From NCBI GenBank assembly GCA_947184155.2, contig CAMXCT020001824.1, positions 355,427-419,426 of the forward strand: 64,000 nucleotides of DNA, in the 5' to 3' direction. Source of the DNA: Cladocopium goreaui (lineage: Eukaryota; Sar; Dinophyceae; Suessiales; Symbiodiniaceae). A program made the position numbers and the translations under genes. Shown here one piece after another: positions 35,841 through 47,870 of the stretch (positions are counted from its first letter, which is position 1; every line of letters begins with the position of its first letter). The notes beneath the pieces were generated by a model that was not told the origin of the DNA, made no database searches, and worked only from the letters and a program-made list of their open reading frames with translations.

Positions 35841-36004
35841 ATACAAATCATTATAAATCATTACATCTGCTATCACATTTTTCCCATTGCATCCCCATCT
35901 GAATTTGTGAAAAAATTACCGTACGGTTTGCCTGGTTGAATCCTCCAGTTTTTGGTGCCCTCCAGCTACAGTACTTGCTTCAGCCCCCCTTAACTAGTTC
36001 GATA

Positions 36005-36108
36005 TACCCTCTGGTAATTTAACATAGCTATTGAACATGGCCATTTATAGTGAGTTTTCCCATTAAAAAGGGTGATTTTCCATAGTTATGTTAGTTTACC
36101 AGAGGGTA
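36005..36108. repeat. Family A element
   Basis: Complete copy, 67 bp from a second copy (36175-36286). Confidence 0.85.
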
Positions 36109-36174
36109 TCATACCTGGAAATTTCTGAAAGCAATTCCGAACGAGCACGGCATATATCCGCTTATATTTCAATA

Positions 36175-36286
36175 TACTCTCTGGTAAACGTTTACATTGC
36201 GAACTGGAAAATCACCATCTTTAATAGGTAAATCAACTATAAATGAACCATGTTCAGTAGCAAACTGTTAAATTACCAGAGGGTAT
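36175..36286. repeat. Family A element
   Basis: Left end TACTCTCTGGTAAACG, right end intact; arms of two different sub-types (AACGTTTACATTGCGAAC versus AGCAAACTGTTAAATT). Confidence 0.75.
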
Positions 36287-36346
36287 ATCAATGGTGGATT
36301 GTCCATAGTCAATGGTTATATTTCAATGTAGCTTTCTAAATCTCAT

Positions 36347-36462
36347 CATATGGCTATGGATCAATATCTATACATACCATTTTTAGGGGGATGAACATCC
36401 ATAAATCCCAGCTATTTTGATGTGAACTACAGGGGTACAAGGTTTTGACACACTGCCATATG
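36347..36462. repeat. Palindromic element family E (CATATGG ends)
   Basis: CATATGGCTATGGATCAA at one end, TTTTGACACACTGCCATATG at the other. Interior GATGAACATCCATAAATC and CAGCTATTTTGATGTGAAC is conserved in all copies. Confidence 0.75.
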
Positions 36463-36544
36463 ATTGCCGTTCATATCCCCAACATATCTCCATCTTGCAG
36501 CCCGGATGATTTTTTGCGCATCGCAGCCCGGCGGCTCCCAAGAC

Positions 36545-36586
36545 GTTCCGCCGGCCCGCCAGCGACTCGCGATACAAGGGTTCGGC
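36545..36586 (-). CDS. TPR protein, exon (AEPLYRESLAGRRN)
   Basis: Fourteen codons, AEPLYRESLAGRRN, the clearest helix-B segment in the window. Acceptor CAGCTGTCCAG; donor CGGAAC|GTCTTG. Both ends are phase 0. Read-through past the donor would give VLGA, again consensus-like, but spacing to RSEDMHPDT requires splicing here. Confidence 0.78.
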
Positions 36587-37484
36587 CTGGACAGCTGGAA
36601 GATCTGTTGACTTTTTGCATCTTATCACATTATATAAGCATATAAACATGTATATAAATAATATAATATATATATATACACATAACGATATTGGCTTGTG
36701 TTTATATATGTTTATATATCCTTATAATTTTGTATATGTAAATAATTATATATATATATATACCGTATACATACATATTCATGTTTATGCTACCGGGGGA
36801 TTCATGCAATACACATAAACGCAGGAGATGTGCCACTGTGGCACTACCTGATGTCACGGTACATCATGTGACGTTACATGCGGAGATGTCATGATGTGAC
36901 GCTACCGGATATCAATAGATGGTGTAAAGTACCCGCATTGACAGTAGAAATCTCCACTACTCAAACATGGCAATGGAAAATCCCCTATGTGTATTATATA
37001 TGTATATATATATACATAGATGATCATTTCGTTACAACATACATTTAGTTCGGGAATTTCCCAGCCAACCGTGCTTGGTTACGGGACGTTACGGGTAGCC
37101 ATGAGACCTACCACATGACCTCAGGGTGTTCATCCAGTCTTTGTTAAGTCATGGCGTTAACCCATCTTTTGCCCGGAGAGATGTAGACATCTCAACAAGG
37201 GAAACACATAAACATTGCTTTTGTTTCATTATGAGATGGGAAAACCAATATATCATTCTGGCTTATACTAATGGAATATTAATGCATTAATTATGGTTAA
37301 TGGAATATTAATGGAATATTAAATACTAATGGAATATTAATGGAATATTCATGAACATGGCTTTTGTCCATATATTTTCCTCCCCCAAGTTAAAATGTTT
37401 GGCAAATGGGTAAGGTTTAATTAACCATTCTGCCAGGAGTAGAGGCACCTACTTTCGTAAAGGGGGCATCCCTCCAGCTCCAGC

Positions 37485-37505
37485 CTTGTCGAGTCGCCCG
37501 CGTGC
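37485..37505 (-). CDS. TPR protein, 21-bp micro-exon
   Basis: Seven codons, ARGRLDK, match AQGKLEE and join AEPLYRES in frame to give ARGRLDKAEPLYRES. Acceptor CATAGATAG (the TAG is an in-frame stop just before the exon, so the start is well defined); donor GACAAG|GCTGGA (GC). The smallest exon proposed here. Confidence 0.5.
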
Positions 37506-37547
37506 CTATCTATGAGGGGTCATCTCAAATCAATATCACATACTAGG

Positions 37548-37651
37548 TACCCTCTGGTAAACTAACATAGCTATTGAAAATCACCATTTATTGTGGATTT
37601 TCCCATTGAAAATGGTGATTTTCCATAGCTATGTTAAATTACCAGAGGGTA
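37548..37651. repeat. Family A element beside the 21-bp exon
   Basis: Complete copy starting 43 bp upstream of the acceptor of the ARGRLDK micro-exon (37505). Confidence 0.85.
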
Positions 37652-38214
37652 TATCAACCAACCTTTAAATAGACTCTTAAGAAATAAAAACAGTAAATCC
37701 AACATGTATGTGTATATAATTGTATATATATACCAGAATACGATATCTTTTAAAACCGTTGTGGGTGGGATAAAAACACTGCATACTCAAAAATAATGGT
37801 TACTACGCATATATGCTAAATTACAAATAGGGATCATGTCGAATTCAGGAGAAACCCAATCACCGGAGGTGACTGTGGCCGGGGCCTCAAAAATCTGGAG
37901 GAACTATGATTTACCCTTCGGTAATCAAAGATGGAAAGTGCTTATCAATGGAGGTACATAGCTGGGAAGATTATATAAATATAATATATCTAAAAATGAT
38001 CCATTTTCCAAAGCTATGTGAAATTAATGGAAGGTAATCAGGCAAATTGCTCGCTGGAAACTTCCCCATTTACATAGATGTTTTCCCCAAGTATACACAC
38101 TATAAACCTCCATTGATTTAAAGAAGGTGTTCCCATCGTTTCCTCTGTTTTTCCCATATGTTCCTTCTGTTTTGATGCCGAGCCAGAGTTTGGGGATTTC
38201 CAGTTTCAGGTCAG

Positions 38215-38244
38215 CGGCGAAAAGGTCAGCTGATTGACGCGGGG
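38215..38244 (-). CDS. Candidate TPR-gene exon
   Basis: After the acceptor TCCCGACAG the minus strand reads PRVNQLTFSPL, loosely fitting SVNNLAGLLQ and placed just upstream of the ARGRLDK micro-exon. No convincing donor. Confidence 0.28.
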
Positions 38245-38754
38245 CTGTCGGGAATCTTTAAAAAAAAGCATCTTGCAATTTGAGGCATTAAACATACCCC
38301 TATCCGATCTCACAAAAAACTGGATGATTGATAGGTTTCCCTACTATTGATCGGATGATCAGATGATCAGAATCCCCATGAAAAACCAGGCAGGTGATTA
38401 ATCACCTATTTCATTAATAACAATCAACTAACCATAACTAACCATGGTATTTTTGAAAGCTAATTTAAGTGAACCATGATGGCGGTTTAATGAAATGCTG
38501 CGACTTTATGGCGGAAATTGTAACGCTTTATACATGTTTATACTAGCTTAATAATCGATATCTTCCCTCAAATATTCATGTGTGGGTTTAAAGACAAACA
38601 AATGGTTGTTTCATTGGATATACGCAAGGAGATATGATATAATGGCTTATAGCTAACTAGAACAAATCCCGGAATCCCACCCCTAATCGTTCTTAAAGAC
38701 ACCTCAGAAATCATGGGTTTTTCGTAGGGGATGAAAGATGATGAAACCACATGA

Positions 38755-38873
38755 TTTGGCAAACTCTGAAAAATGATGGAGGAATCGTCACTTGGGAGGA
38801 TGACATGACCCCAATATGATGGGAAAGTCATAATCCATTCCATGGTTCCAAAATCCCCCCAACCAGGATACAG
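38755..38873. repeat. Family D element, degenerate
   Basis: Interior (CTGAAAAATGATGGAGG ... ATGATGGGAAAGTCATAA) clear; terminal repeats decayed (CCCCCCAACCAGG). Confidence 0.55.
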
Positions 38874-39224
38874 TAACATCTGGGTTTTGACATGTTTTGA
38901 CCCTTCCTACCTTTTTTGGTTTTGAAGCTGCTGTTTGATGAAGCCCCCGGCTTTGATTCTCCGATTGGAACCCCCGTGAATTAACTTGTAGCTGATCGGG
39001 GCTGGACCGAGGCTTACTGATGGATGAAAAAGATCATAAAAAGCCAGTTCATCTTGAAAAAAATCCATTGCGAATGTGTATCCGGAGAGCTTTCCTGGAT
39101 ATTTGTTGGACCAAAAACTTTAGAAACTGATGGACACCCCATGGCACACCTTCTTTAATATCTGTAATGAGTAAAGTACATGACATGCCATAGTCATAGT
39201 CATCAGTGACAACTGATGCGTTGT

Positions 39225-39286
39225 TCCCCGGCCCCAGACATGCTTTGCTTCCAAGTGGGATGTGTCGAATTTGGCTTCAACCCGTA
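39225..39286 (-). CDS. Candidate TPR-gene exon
   Basis: After TGGGTCCAAG the minus strand reads RVEAKFDTSHLEAKHVWG, similar to EEAEPLYRRALEGRRRVLG but two residues short. A second frame gives NSTHPTWKQS, similar to the HPDTLTS loop. Location between two confident TPR exons supports it; frame and ends are uncertain. Confidence 0.33.
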
Positions 39287-39914
39287 CTTGGACCCAGCAG
39301 TGCGCCGATAACATCAAGAGGGGGTGCCTCTTATATACCTTCCCCACCATTGGTAAGTCTCTTCGTGATGATGTTTGGACATCCCAATTTACAAGAAAAA
39401 TAACAAGATATTCATGCATAATCTCTCAATAGTCCTGTAACACTTAACATTATATAATATTTGTGGTATATAATGAAATATACAGCAGTAAAAAATTGCA
39501 TACAATATCAAATCATATCATATCATTATACAATGATATATACATATAAACACATAAAACATATATATATATGTATATGTCAAAATAAAGACACAGGGGG
39601 TCCCTGCAGATTTTACTGGTCATCGACTACAATGTATCCAATCCATCGAGAAGCCCAATATATCGTTGTTCCCCAAAAGGATGCAGAAAACTTGGAGCCG
39701 ACTAGATATGTTCAAGCATCTGTATAATTTATATGATATCTTCATTGAATCTTCATCACCATTGTTCATGTTAAATTCTTATCATGTAACATCATATATA
39801 TATATATATATATACATATGTGTATATATGGAGGTTTCGATCAATGGGGGATCCCCAAAAACGCTGCCAGGGATGGTTTAAAAATCATGGATTTTATCCA
39901 TCGATGACTGGGAC

Positions 39915-39956
39915 CATCTTCCCGTCCTGAAAGAGCGCCGCCAGGTTGTTGGCACT
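39915..39956 (-). CDS. TPR protein, exon (SANNLAALFQDGKM)
   Basis: Fourteen codons, SANNLAALFQDGKM, a clean NNLAxLLxxxGK helix. Acceptor GAGGCTTCAG; donor AAGATG|GTCCCA. It continues in phase 0 from the exon ending DPATQL, giving the expected DTLTSVNNLA spacing. Confidence 0.75.
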
Positions 39957-40066
39957 CTGAAGCCTCGCTGAAAAACAAAACAGGCTGTCCATGTTCGAAG
40001 GTATAGAAAGTGCTAGGTATAAAAATGTATTTCATTTAGAAAATGCGAGCTGTTTTTTTTCATCAT

Positions 40067-40183
40067 CATATGGCAGTGTGTCAGAACCAATAGTACCCCT
40101 TTTGTTCACATCAAAATAGCTGGGATTTATGGATGTTCATTCCCTAAAAATGGTATTCATAGGTATTGATCCATACCCATATA
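40067..40183. repeat. Family E element, opposite orientation
   Basis: CATATGGCAGTGTGTCAGAA ... TTGATCCATACCCATATAG with the interior reversed relative to the copy at 36347. Confidence 0.75.
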
Positions 40184-40589
40184 GGTGTCTAATGCTTAGC
40201 CATTACCGTCCAACTATTTTTTGGTATATTTATATATTGATAGAATGTAATTGCATCAATACAGCTATAATTCAAGATATAGCAGCATAGAGCAACCCCC
40301 AAAGAAGCAAAAATCCATCTCTGAGATGCAGTGGTCAATTTTAAGCTGATTCTAATATGTTTTCTTTGCGGGTCTGGTGTACCTGTGTATATACGTGTAT
40401 ATATATATATATACACCTATAGCCCATATATATATATATATATATACTGTATATGTATATAACATATACGCAATTGAACCTGCGTCCGTGTGAACTCGCC
40501 AAAACCGATTCTTAATTTATTCATCTTTAGTTTATGTGACTATGTCAGGTATAAATGCCATGGGGCATCCCATAGCGGGTTAGTTATGG

Positions 40590-40635
40590 CTTTTCCACAA
40601 GGATGAAAATCGAAGACGTTCTGCAGAGCTTCTGC
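40590..40635 (-). CDS. Candidate exon after a strong polypyrimidine tract
   Basis: CTTTCTTTCTCCGCAG is one of the best-looking acceptors in the window. It is followed by (E)ALQNVFDFHP; AAC|GTCTTC could be a donor, mimicking AAC|GTCTTG of the exon at 36545. The coding length would be very short. Confidence 0.25.
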
Positions 40636-41313
40636 GGAGAAAGAAAGGACCAAGAATGTGGCTACCCCCAAGTCTCGGGTTATAACATGTTATAACAAAT
40701 CATGCCAACTCATCACTGAAAACAAGGTTTCAGGGACATATAAAAGCTTCTCCTCAACATGTTTTAAACATATGACCAGTTGTCACCGGAAATCAAATGT
40801 GCCGGTTGATTTATGGGCATTTATAATCTTCCATAATCCCTGAAACCGGTGGAAACTGCAAAAAAGAAACGCAGTTTCTGCATTCTACTAGTGTCTCTGT
40901 TTGGTCAGGTCTATATACAGTAATCATATCAATATTAAATTTTCCAAAACGGGCGGGAGCGTTTTATAAAAATGATCTTTTGTTGGGATGGTCCCTCAAA
41001 ACAGCAGGTGAATCAAAGCCAGGAAGCGTTGGGATATTTGCCGCCTACGGTATATAAAGTGGGCCCACGAGTTATAAGCTGGTTTGCATGTATATGTATG
41101 TATATATATAATGTATAGAACCCTATCTAACGAGGCGATATATCCTCCATGCAGTTATTGTCATATCCTAACATACCTGAAGACAATCATCTTCTCTGAG
41201 CAGTTTTCCCAATAGGTCGGACAGTGTAACACCCGAACTGATCATCAACATCATCAACCAAAACGGGTCTAGCAGCCACTGCTAACTTCTTAGGATTCTC
41301 AAGATACCAGTTA

Positions 41314-41412
41314 GTACCCTCTGGTAATTTAACATAGCTATTGAAAATGGCCATCTATAGTGGATTTTCCCATCAAAAATGGTGATTTTTCATAGCCATG
41401 TTATATTACCAG
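41314..41412. repeat. Family A element, right end truncated
   Basis: Lacks the final AGAGGGTA; ends in TATATTACCAG, partly repeated just afterwards. Confidence 0.65.
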
Positions 41413-41699
41413 TATATTACCAGTTAGTATAACCCACAATTTCAATCAATGAATCATACCCCATCAACAGTTCAGGGGTACAACTCTCAAGACTCATTTT
41501 GCATATTGTTGTTTTGTGTCCATTCAATCCTTTACACATGGCCTTTCCATTCTATTCCAACGACAAAAATCCCCGGAGATTTATACATGGCCCCGAATCA
41601 TCTAAGTGAGACCATTTTAGCGTATTTTAGCATTAAAACATGTTTAAACCAGCATCAGGTGTTCAACCAACCACCATTTAGCAGGTGAAACCATCATGT

Positions 41700-41822
41700 C
41701 TTGGTGGTTTCAACCAACCACTCTGAAAAATCATGGAGTTCGTCAGTTGGGACAGTTGGGATGATGAACTTCCCAATATGATGGGAAAGTCATAAAATTC
41801 CATGGTTCCAGTCACCAATCAG
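41700..41822. repeat. Family D element
   Basis: Ends CTTGGTGGTTTCAACC and GGTTCCAGTCACCAATCAG; followed by TTAAT/ATTAA-rich simple DNA to about 42050. Confidence 0.75.
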
Positions 41823-42124
41823 TTAATAATAATCCCACGTTAATTATCCCACTATTACCCTATTATCCACTATTAACCATTATTAATGATAGGTCATGAT
41901 GGTTAATTTTGGCTAATAGTGGTCATTACCCACATTACTGGAAAAAAAACATCATTGATGATGTTTAGTTAATAGTGGTTAAACTAATGATGGTTAATTA
42001 ATAATGGTTAATAGTGGTCATTACCCACATTACTATTATTACCAACCTATAATGATCATGTGTTGATGATGTTTCCGTGATATCCCACCAATTCCCCCTG
42101 AAAAAACCTGGCTCAAGCTGGGTC

Positions 42125-42199
42125 CAGCTGCGTCGCCGGATCCTGTCGTCCTAGCACCGCACGGCGCCCTTCAAGGGCTGCGAAGAAGTGCGGTTCTGC
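42125..42199 (-). CDS. TPR protein, exon with apparent GA donor
   Basis: 75 bp, 25 codons: AEPHFFAALEGRRAVLG then RQDPATQL. Acceptor TTGGATCAG. No GT or GC donor fits; CAGCTG|GACCCA gives exact frame and spacing to SANNLAALF. GA donors are described for dinoflagellates, so this is read as a GA-AG intron. Confidence 0.75.
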
Positions 42200-42947
42200 C
42201 TGATCCAAGGAATTGGATCAGCAAAACATCGCAAACCCCCAGAAAAACATCGGAAAAACATAGGAAAAATACCATGGTTTCCTATAAAAACAATATATTT
42301 CACCATAGTGCTGGGTGATTTTAAAATCGACATTTCACTGGGTGATGGGGGCAACTCTTGGGATTCATATATGATTTAGGCGACAAACATGGAGATTTAA
42401 CGTGCAAGTTTTCAACCAGCAGGGAAAATTTCATCTTATTTCATGGTGGTCGATCATCTCGATCATCATGCTTCAGAAAAGTTGAATGGAAAATAAATAT
42501 CGTTTGAAACCACCAGGTGAATCACCTCCCGCGTCATGGCCATGGCTGGAAAAATGGATAAAAATGGTCCATGTTCTTCGATGAGCCACCCTTCTGAAAC
42601 CTTCATTGTTCCAAATATTGTTCCTATATTTTCCGGTGATTTTCACATGAAAAACCCTCCATTTATAATTAGGTAACATTAGGTAACTTCCGATGTGTAA
42701 TGACACTGGAGGCGAATCAGTCATGGGATCTCCTTTACCAAGTTTGCTGTGGTGCCATATTGGATACAACTGACAGCAACTGATTCAAGAAACAAGAAGT
42801 TCAAACTCAGAGTTTCCAGCCATGATTTTTCACTTAACATAACTCACATGACTCATGGATTTCTCATGAAAAATGCTGCTTTGTTTGTTCATGGATTTCT
42901 CTTCTGAAAAAATCCAGGCAGGTCCCAGATGTCCCAGCTGCTAGCAC

Positions 42948-42975
42948 CTCTGCCCAACGGCCCCAGGTGAAGTAC
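42948..42975 (-). CDS. TPR protein, exon (YFTWGRWAE)
   Basis: Reads YFTWGRWAE and joins AEPHFFAAL in frame, giving the LLxxQGRLAEAEPLY pattern. Donor GCAGAG|GTGCTA. The acceptor may be GTTCGCCAG (28-bp exon), or the exon may start about 50 bp further upstream, where the same frame reads EPFIPWSWRFAR, itself TPR-like but one residue short. Confidence 0.5.
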
Positions 42976-44019
42976 CTGGCGAACCGCCAGGACCAAGGGA
43001 TGAAGGGCTCGCAATTTGGCACTATGGGAAACCCACAAAATCATGGAATTTTCCATGGGATTTTGGATGGAATGTTGATGGGAATTTTGATGGTTAATAG
43101 ATGTTAATAGATGTTAATTTTTGATGAGCATCTGGTACTCAAATACGTGGCAATGGAAATATTGGAAAATCATCAAACTAGATGGAGGTTTTAATCGGAG
43201 AATCATGGAAGTAAATGGGTAAAAAAATCGAGCAAGCCATGTTTGATGACACCCGATGGTAATTGTTTTTTGGGCGGAGATATCCGAGATATCCAGACCA
43301 ATGTGGGTAAAACAATAATAAACAATTCCCCTAATCATAAATAGGTGGTATAAACATGTATAAACCATTCCCAAATGGGTGGTTCATTATTGTTTTACCC
43401 ACATTATATGGGATCATAATATGATTTAACCAACACAAAGTGGGAAAACCATCAAATTTCCACCATGACACTGAAATGGGCTTGTCTGAAATAGGTTCTC
43501 CCAGATTTGATGAAACCATCATCGCGTTCCCCAGTAAAATGCGAGTCTAGCCAACAAACATGGTCTGAATCAACCATTTTATTGGATGTAAGGTGGATGC
43601 AATAGGACATAATTAGGATATATATATATATATGTATAATGATGTACATATATATATATATATATAACCAGTAGTATGATATGGGTGTGTCATGGTTCGT
43701 CTAAAAATAGGCTCCAAAATGCATCCAAATCTATCCATCCAAATCCGCCGGGAAACCCAAAATCATCCCAACGACGTACCAGGTACCCCAATGCTCAGCA
43801 CCCACATCTGTATATATATGTATATATTATAGATACATACATAAATATATATATATATACACATTTAAATTTACTACTTGCTGTCATTCATGGACTATTA
43901 CTTTTTTAACTAATATCTGAAACACACATCACCTTCACTTTGTTGATTACATAAACTGATGAACTATACCCTACCTGGATGTCAAAACTATCTTTGAACG
44001 CAAAAACTAACGCCGTGAC

Positions 44020-44056
44020 TCGGGTTGCAAACAGCGGTGCTTCTGCACAATGCACA
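44020..44056 (-). CDS. Candidate TPR-gene exon
   Basis: After CTACAAG the minus strand reads VHCAEAPLFATR with donor CGA|GTCACG, similar to LEEAEPLYRR. One residue differs in spacing. It fills the expected position between 44.6 and 43.0 kb. Confidence 0.35.
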
Positions 44057-44639
44057 CTTGTAGGCACAAACATACAAATGTGTATATTTATATATATACA
44101 TATATTCAAATGGATAAGAAACATCTAATCAAATAGTAGAAATAAAGATAGTATACATTCCGTTTCAACCAGCAATTGTGCTTGGCCATGGTTGCTCACC
44201 ATGCTACCAACTTGCACCTTGGAGCTTGATAATCAACAGTTCACTGCCCAGTTTAGGAGCATCTCAAAGGTACGGAAAAGCCCCACTTTTCATGGGTCAT
44301 GGACCATCTTCTATCGCTATGTTAAATTTCCAGAGGGTATGTATTTTTTTCCAAAAGTATCTCGACCAGTGGTTCACTGGTGATATGGGTTGAATTAGGA
44401 TATCCAAACAATTGCAAACCAGCAGCCCGAAGCACCAGTGAACCATTGGTTGAAATAATTTGGAAAAAGCATCCCCTCTGGTAATTTCAGTCAGTTTAAC
44501 ATTGGCTCTAGGAAATGCCTAGTTAGTTGATTTTCCATAGGGAAAACCTATGGAAAAGAACAATGTTCCCTCAGTTTTCGCAAACACGCCATCACCAGCA
44601 CCAGGCTTCCCCAGGGTTTCAGGGTTCCCCACAAGCCAC

Positions 44640-44709
44640 CCAGGTTGTTCAGGGTCGTCAGGGTCGCCGGGTCGCTTTCACCCAACAATCTCATGCGGCC
44701 CTCCAAGAC
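44640..44709 (-). CDS. TPR protein, exon (LLGESDPATLTTLNNL)
   Basis: Reads VLEGRMRLLGESDPATLT then TLNNL(G). All landmarks of the loop-helix segment are present. Acceptor TTTGTCTGCAG, joining LMLE of the upstream exon in frame; donor CTGG|GTGGCT is likely. The intron end just before it would read AEALSA, another consensus-like stretch outside the exon. Confidence 0.75.
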
Positions 44710-44854
44710 CTGCAGACAAAGCTTCCGCGATCTACAACCGCCAGGTGTTTCTTGATGTTTTTAACATTTTTTCACTATTGCTATGCGGTTGAAGCTGTCC
44801 AAGAGGCCAGAATCGGTTTATGATCAGTTTATCAATTCTAATTGCCAGTTACGG

Positions 44855-45246
44855 TACACATAATATAATATAATATAAAATAATATATTATAGTATAATA
44901 TAATATATATTATAGTATAATATATTATATATTATAGTATAATATAATATTAACATATAATACAATATAATATAATACAATATAATATAATATAATATAA
45001 TATAAAATAATATATAATAAAATATAATATAATATATAATATAATATAATATATAATATAATATATAAGATAATATAAAATATATAATATATAATATAAT
45101 TTAATTATATATATAATATAATATAATATAATATAATATAATATAATATAATATAATAAAATACAATAATATAATATAATAAATAATATAATATAATTTA
45201 ATATATAATATAACATAATAATGTAATATATTATATTATATTATAT
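44855..45246. repeat. AT-only block, (TATAA)n
   Basis: About 390 bp with almost no G or C; minus-strand open frame of Tyr/Ile/Leu is an artefact. Lies in a TPR-gene intron. Confidence 0.9.
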
Positions 45247-45382
45247 TGCTATTAAATATAATCTGTCGGACAAACACCAAAAAATCACAGCCCATCGCCA
45301 TGCCCAAATCTTCTGCTCATCAAACGTGGCCTGGAAAATCGGCCAGCAAATGGTTTTTCCATGGTAATTTAGTTCGGTGATT

Positions 45383-45512
45383 TACCCTCTGGTAATTTAG
45401 CAAAAAGCTATTGAAAATGGCCATAGAAATAGTTGATGTTCCAATTAAAAATTGTGATTTTCCATAGTTTTAATGGTGATTTTCCGCAGTGATGTTCGTA
45501 TACCACAGGGTA
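45383..45512. repeat. Family A element with an internal duplication
   Basis: The ...TGGTGATTTTCC... right-arm segment occurs twice. It ends 49 bp from the donor of the exon at 45561. Confidence 0.65.
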
Positions 45513-45560
45513 CCAGTTTTCCCCACGTTTACCGGGTATAGATCTGGAACTGCCAGGCGC

Positions 45561-45612
45561 CTCCAGCATGAGCTCCTCTGACTCCTGCAGCATTCCCTGC
45601 TCGTGCAAGAGC
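45561..45612 (-). CDS. TPR protein, exon (LLHEQGMLQESEELMLE)
   Basis: 52 bp reading (R)LLHEQGMLQESEELMLE, equal to GLLQAQGKLEEAEPLYRR. Acceptor TAAACCAG; donor CTGGAG|GCGCCT (GC). The leading G completes an arginine codon with the upstream exon. A palindromic element ends 49 bp into the next intron (45512). Confidence 0.77.
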
Positions 45613-46383
45613 CTGGTTTAGGCCATTTTGACACGGGGTCCATCTTAGATTTGGGATATAATTTGATATAATGCAAAAACTATCCGTATGTGTCCAGGTA
45701 TATACTGTAGATCCTGCTATTTGAGAAATGCCAAAAAAAACTGTAGATCCTATTGGGAAAATGTTTCTTCGGGCTGGTCAAAGATTGATGCGTTTACACA
45801 CGACGAAAGAAGATAAATGTATATATATATATATAGTTATACATGTTAAACATTGTTAAACCCTCTTCCTTTGTCAAATCGCCGTGTGTCTTGGCAAAAT
45901 TCAGCTTGTTCCTTCGTTCCTAATCAAAACGTGAGAAAACCGTACATGCCAACAGTATTGAACCACACAACGTGGGAAACTAAAATGGTACGTGAGTCTA
46001 CGTTTGAGGTAAGTGGACCAAAGAGTGGCTGGTGATCATCAATCATCACCATCATATCCATCATTGTTAACAAAATCAACGAAACTGTGCTGTTTGGCTC
46101 AAAAAATGTTGCACCTGCGGTTGTTTGGGAAATAACATCGATGCACCTGAGCAGGGCAAAGACAGAGTCAGTCACCCGAGTCAGTCGCCCCAAACGTCCG
46201 AGTCAGGAACCCCATAGGACAAAGTCAGTCACCGGTGAGCATTAGCACAGGATGCAGGGAAACCAGGAAGAGGAGACAGAGAGTCAGCAACCGAGAGTCT
46301 GTCACCCCTCGGAAGCCGGCAAGAGATCAAGGAACCAGGAGGAAAACATAAAATCAACAACAAAGAGTCGGTCAGCCCTGAAA

Positions 46384-46475
46384 GCTATCTATCGATCTAT
46401 CTATCTATTTATCTATCTATCGATCTATCTACCTATCTATCCATCTATCTATCGATCTATCTATCTGATTATCTA
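46384..46475. repeat. ATCT microsatellite
   Basis: CTATCTATCGATCTAT units inside the 2 kb inverted-arm unit. Confidence 0.85.
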
Positions 46476-46534
46476 GGAACCCATGGGAACATGGAAAAAC
46501 GGAACGTCAAAAACCAAGAGTCCCCCAAGAAACC

Positions 46535-47505
46535 TTAACGCAACCCCAAAACAAACCCTGACGAAACAATAATTCAACCCTAAACCAAACCAAAAGAAAG
46601 CCTGAACCAATCATCCATAAACCCCACACCAAGACTACACAAACCCTAAAAGCATACACGTTCAGATTCCTAGACACAAACAAACAAACATAATCATAAA
46701 AACTGTTGGCCAACCCTAAAACAAACCCTACAGAAGCCTACAGAAACCCTAAACCAACCCTCAAGCAAAACCCTGACAAAACCCAAATGTCACCTTAAAC
46801 TAAGCCGGAATAAACCCTAAACCAAGCCAAAAAACCCAAAACCAACACTAAGTAAACCCTAAAGAGACCCTAAAACAAACCTTGACGAAACCCTGCATTA
46901 ACCATTAATCCGAAACTAACCTCAAATAAAACCTAAACCAAGCCTAACTATATGTACCCTAAACCAAGCTGAAATAAACCTAATCCAACCCTCGCACAAA
47001 CCATGATGAAACCCTAACTTAACTTTAAACCAACGCTTAAAAATAACCCTAAACCAGGCCTATATAAACCCCAAACCAACGCTAAGTAAACCCTAAATAG
47101 ACCCTAAACCAAACCTCGACGACCCCCTACATTAGCCCTAAACCAACCCTAAATAGAACCTAAACCAAGCCTGGATATACCCTAAACCAAGCCTAAATAA
47201 ACCCTAATTTATATAAGCCCAAACCAACCCTAAATAGACCCTAAACCAACCTTAAACAAATCCTGACGAAACCCATCATTACCCTAAACCAACCCTTAAA
47301 AAACCCTAATCCAAGCCTAAATAAACCCCAAACCAACACTAAGTCAACCCCAAACCAACACTAAGTCAACCCTAAATAGACCCTAAAACGAACCATGAGG
47401 AAACCTGGAGAAACCTTGAACCAACCCTAAAACCAACCCTAAATAGACCTGAAACAAACCTGAATACACCTTGAAACAAACCTGAACCAACCTTAAAGAA
47501 ACCAT
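46535..47505. repeat. Degenerate telomere-like array, CCCTAAAC(C)AA
   Basis: For nearly 1 kb the plus strand is built of AACCCTAAACCAA-type units, many with an exact CCCTAAA (C-strand of TTTAGGG). Units vary between 10 and 16 bp and are interspersed with CCTGACGAAACC. Confidence 0.75.
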
Positions 47506-47509
47506 GTCA

Positions 47510-47575
47510 CTTTGATGGCCCACAAGGCACGCCGCAGGGCCACCGCTTGCCCCACAATGGGGCTGTGGAGGGCGA
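47510..47575 (-). CDS. Candidate exon, unrecognised helical segment
   Basis: After CCCTCCACAG the minus strand reads PIVGQAVALRRALWAIK, helical and loosely TPR-like (AEPLYRRAL minus one residue). It sits between the telomere-like array and the 36-bp tandem repeat, inside the 2 kb inverted-repeat unit, so it may not belong to the TPR gene. Confidence 0.2.
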
Positions 47576-47619
47576 CTGACTCCAACATGGGGGTGACCGA
47601 TTCTGTCTCCACCTGGGGA

Positions 47620-47870
47620 TGTTTGGGAAATAACATCGATGCACCTGACGCTGTTTACAAAATCGATGCAACATACGAGGGAAGCTGCATTGATTTTTGA
47701 TCTCGGCATCGTCTCCGGTTTCCCAAACACCCCTGGTGCATCGATTTTGTTTCCCAAACATCCCCAGGTGCATCGATTTCTTTCTCAAAAATCGTCAGGT
47801 GCATCGATTTTGTTTCCCAAACATCCTCAGGTGCATCGATGTTATTTCCCAAACAACCGCAGGTGCAACA
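47620..47870. repeat. About 36-bp tandem repeat, five or six copies
   Basis: Units of the form CAGGTGCATCGATTTTG then TTTCCCAAACATCC. The outermost copies form part of the right arm of the 2 kb unit. Confidence 0.7.

Noticed and set aside
44950-45216. 88-codon minus-strand frame
   Set aside because: Translation of a pure AT block; no sequence complexity.
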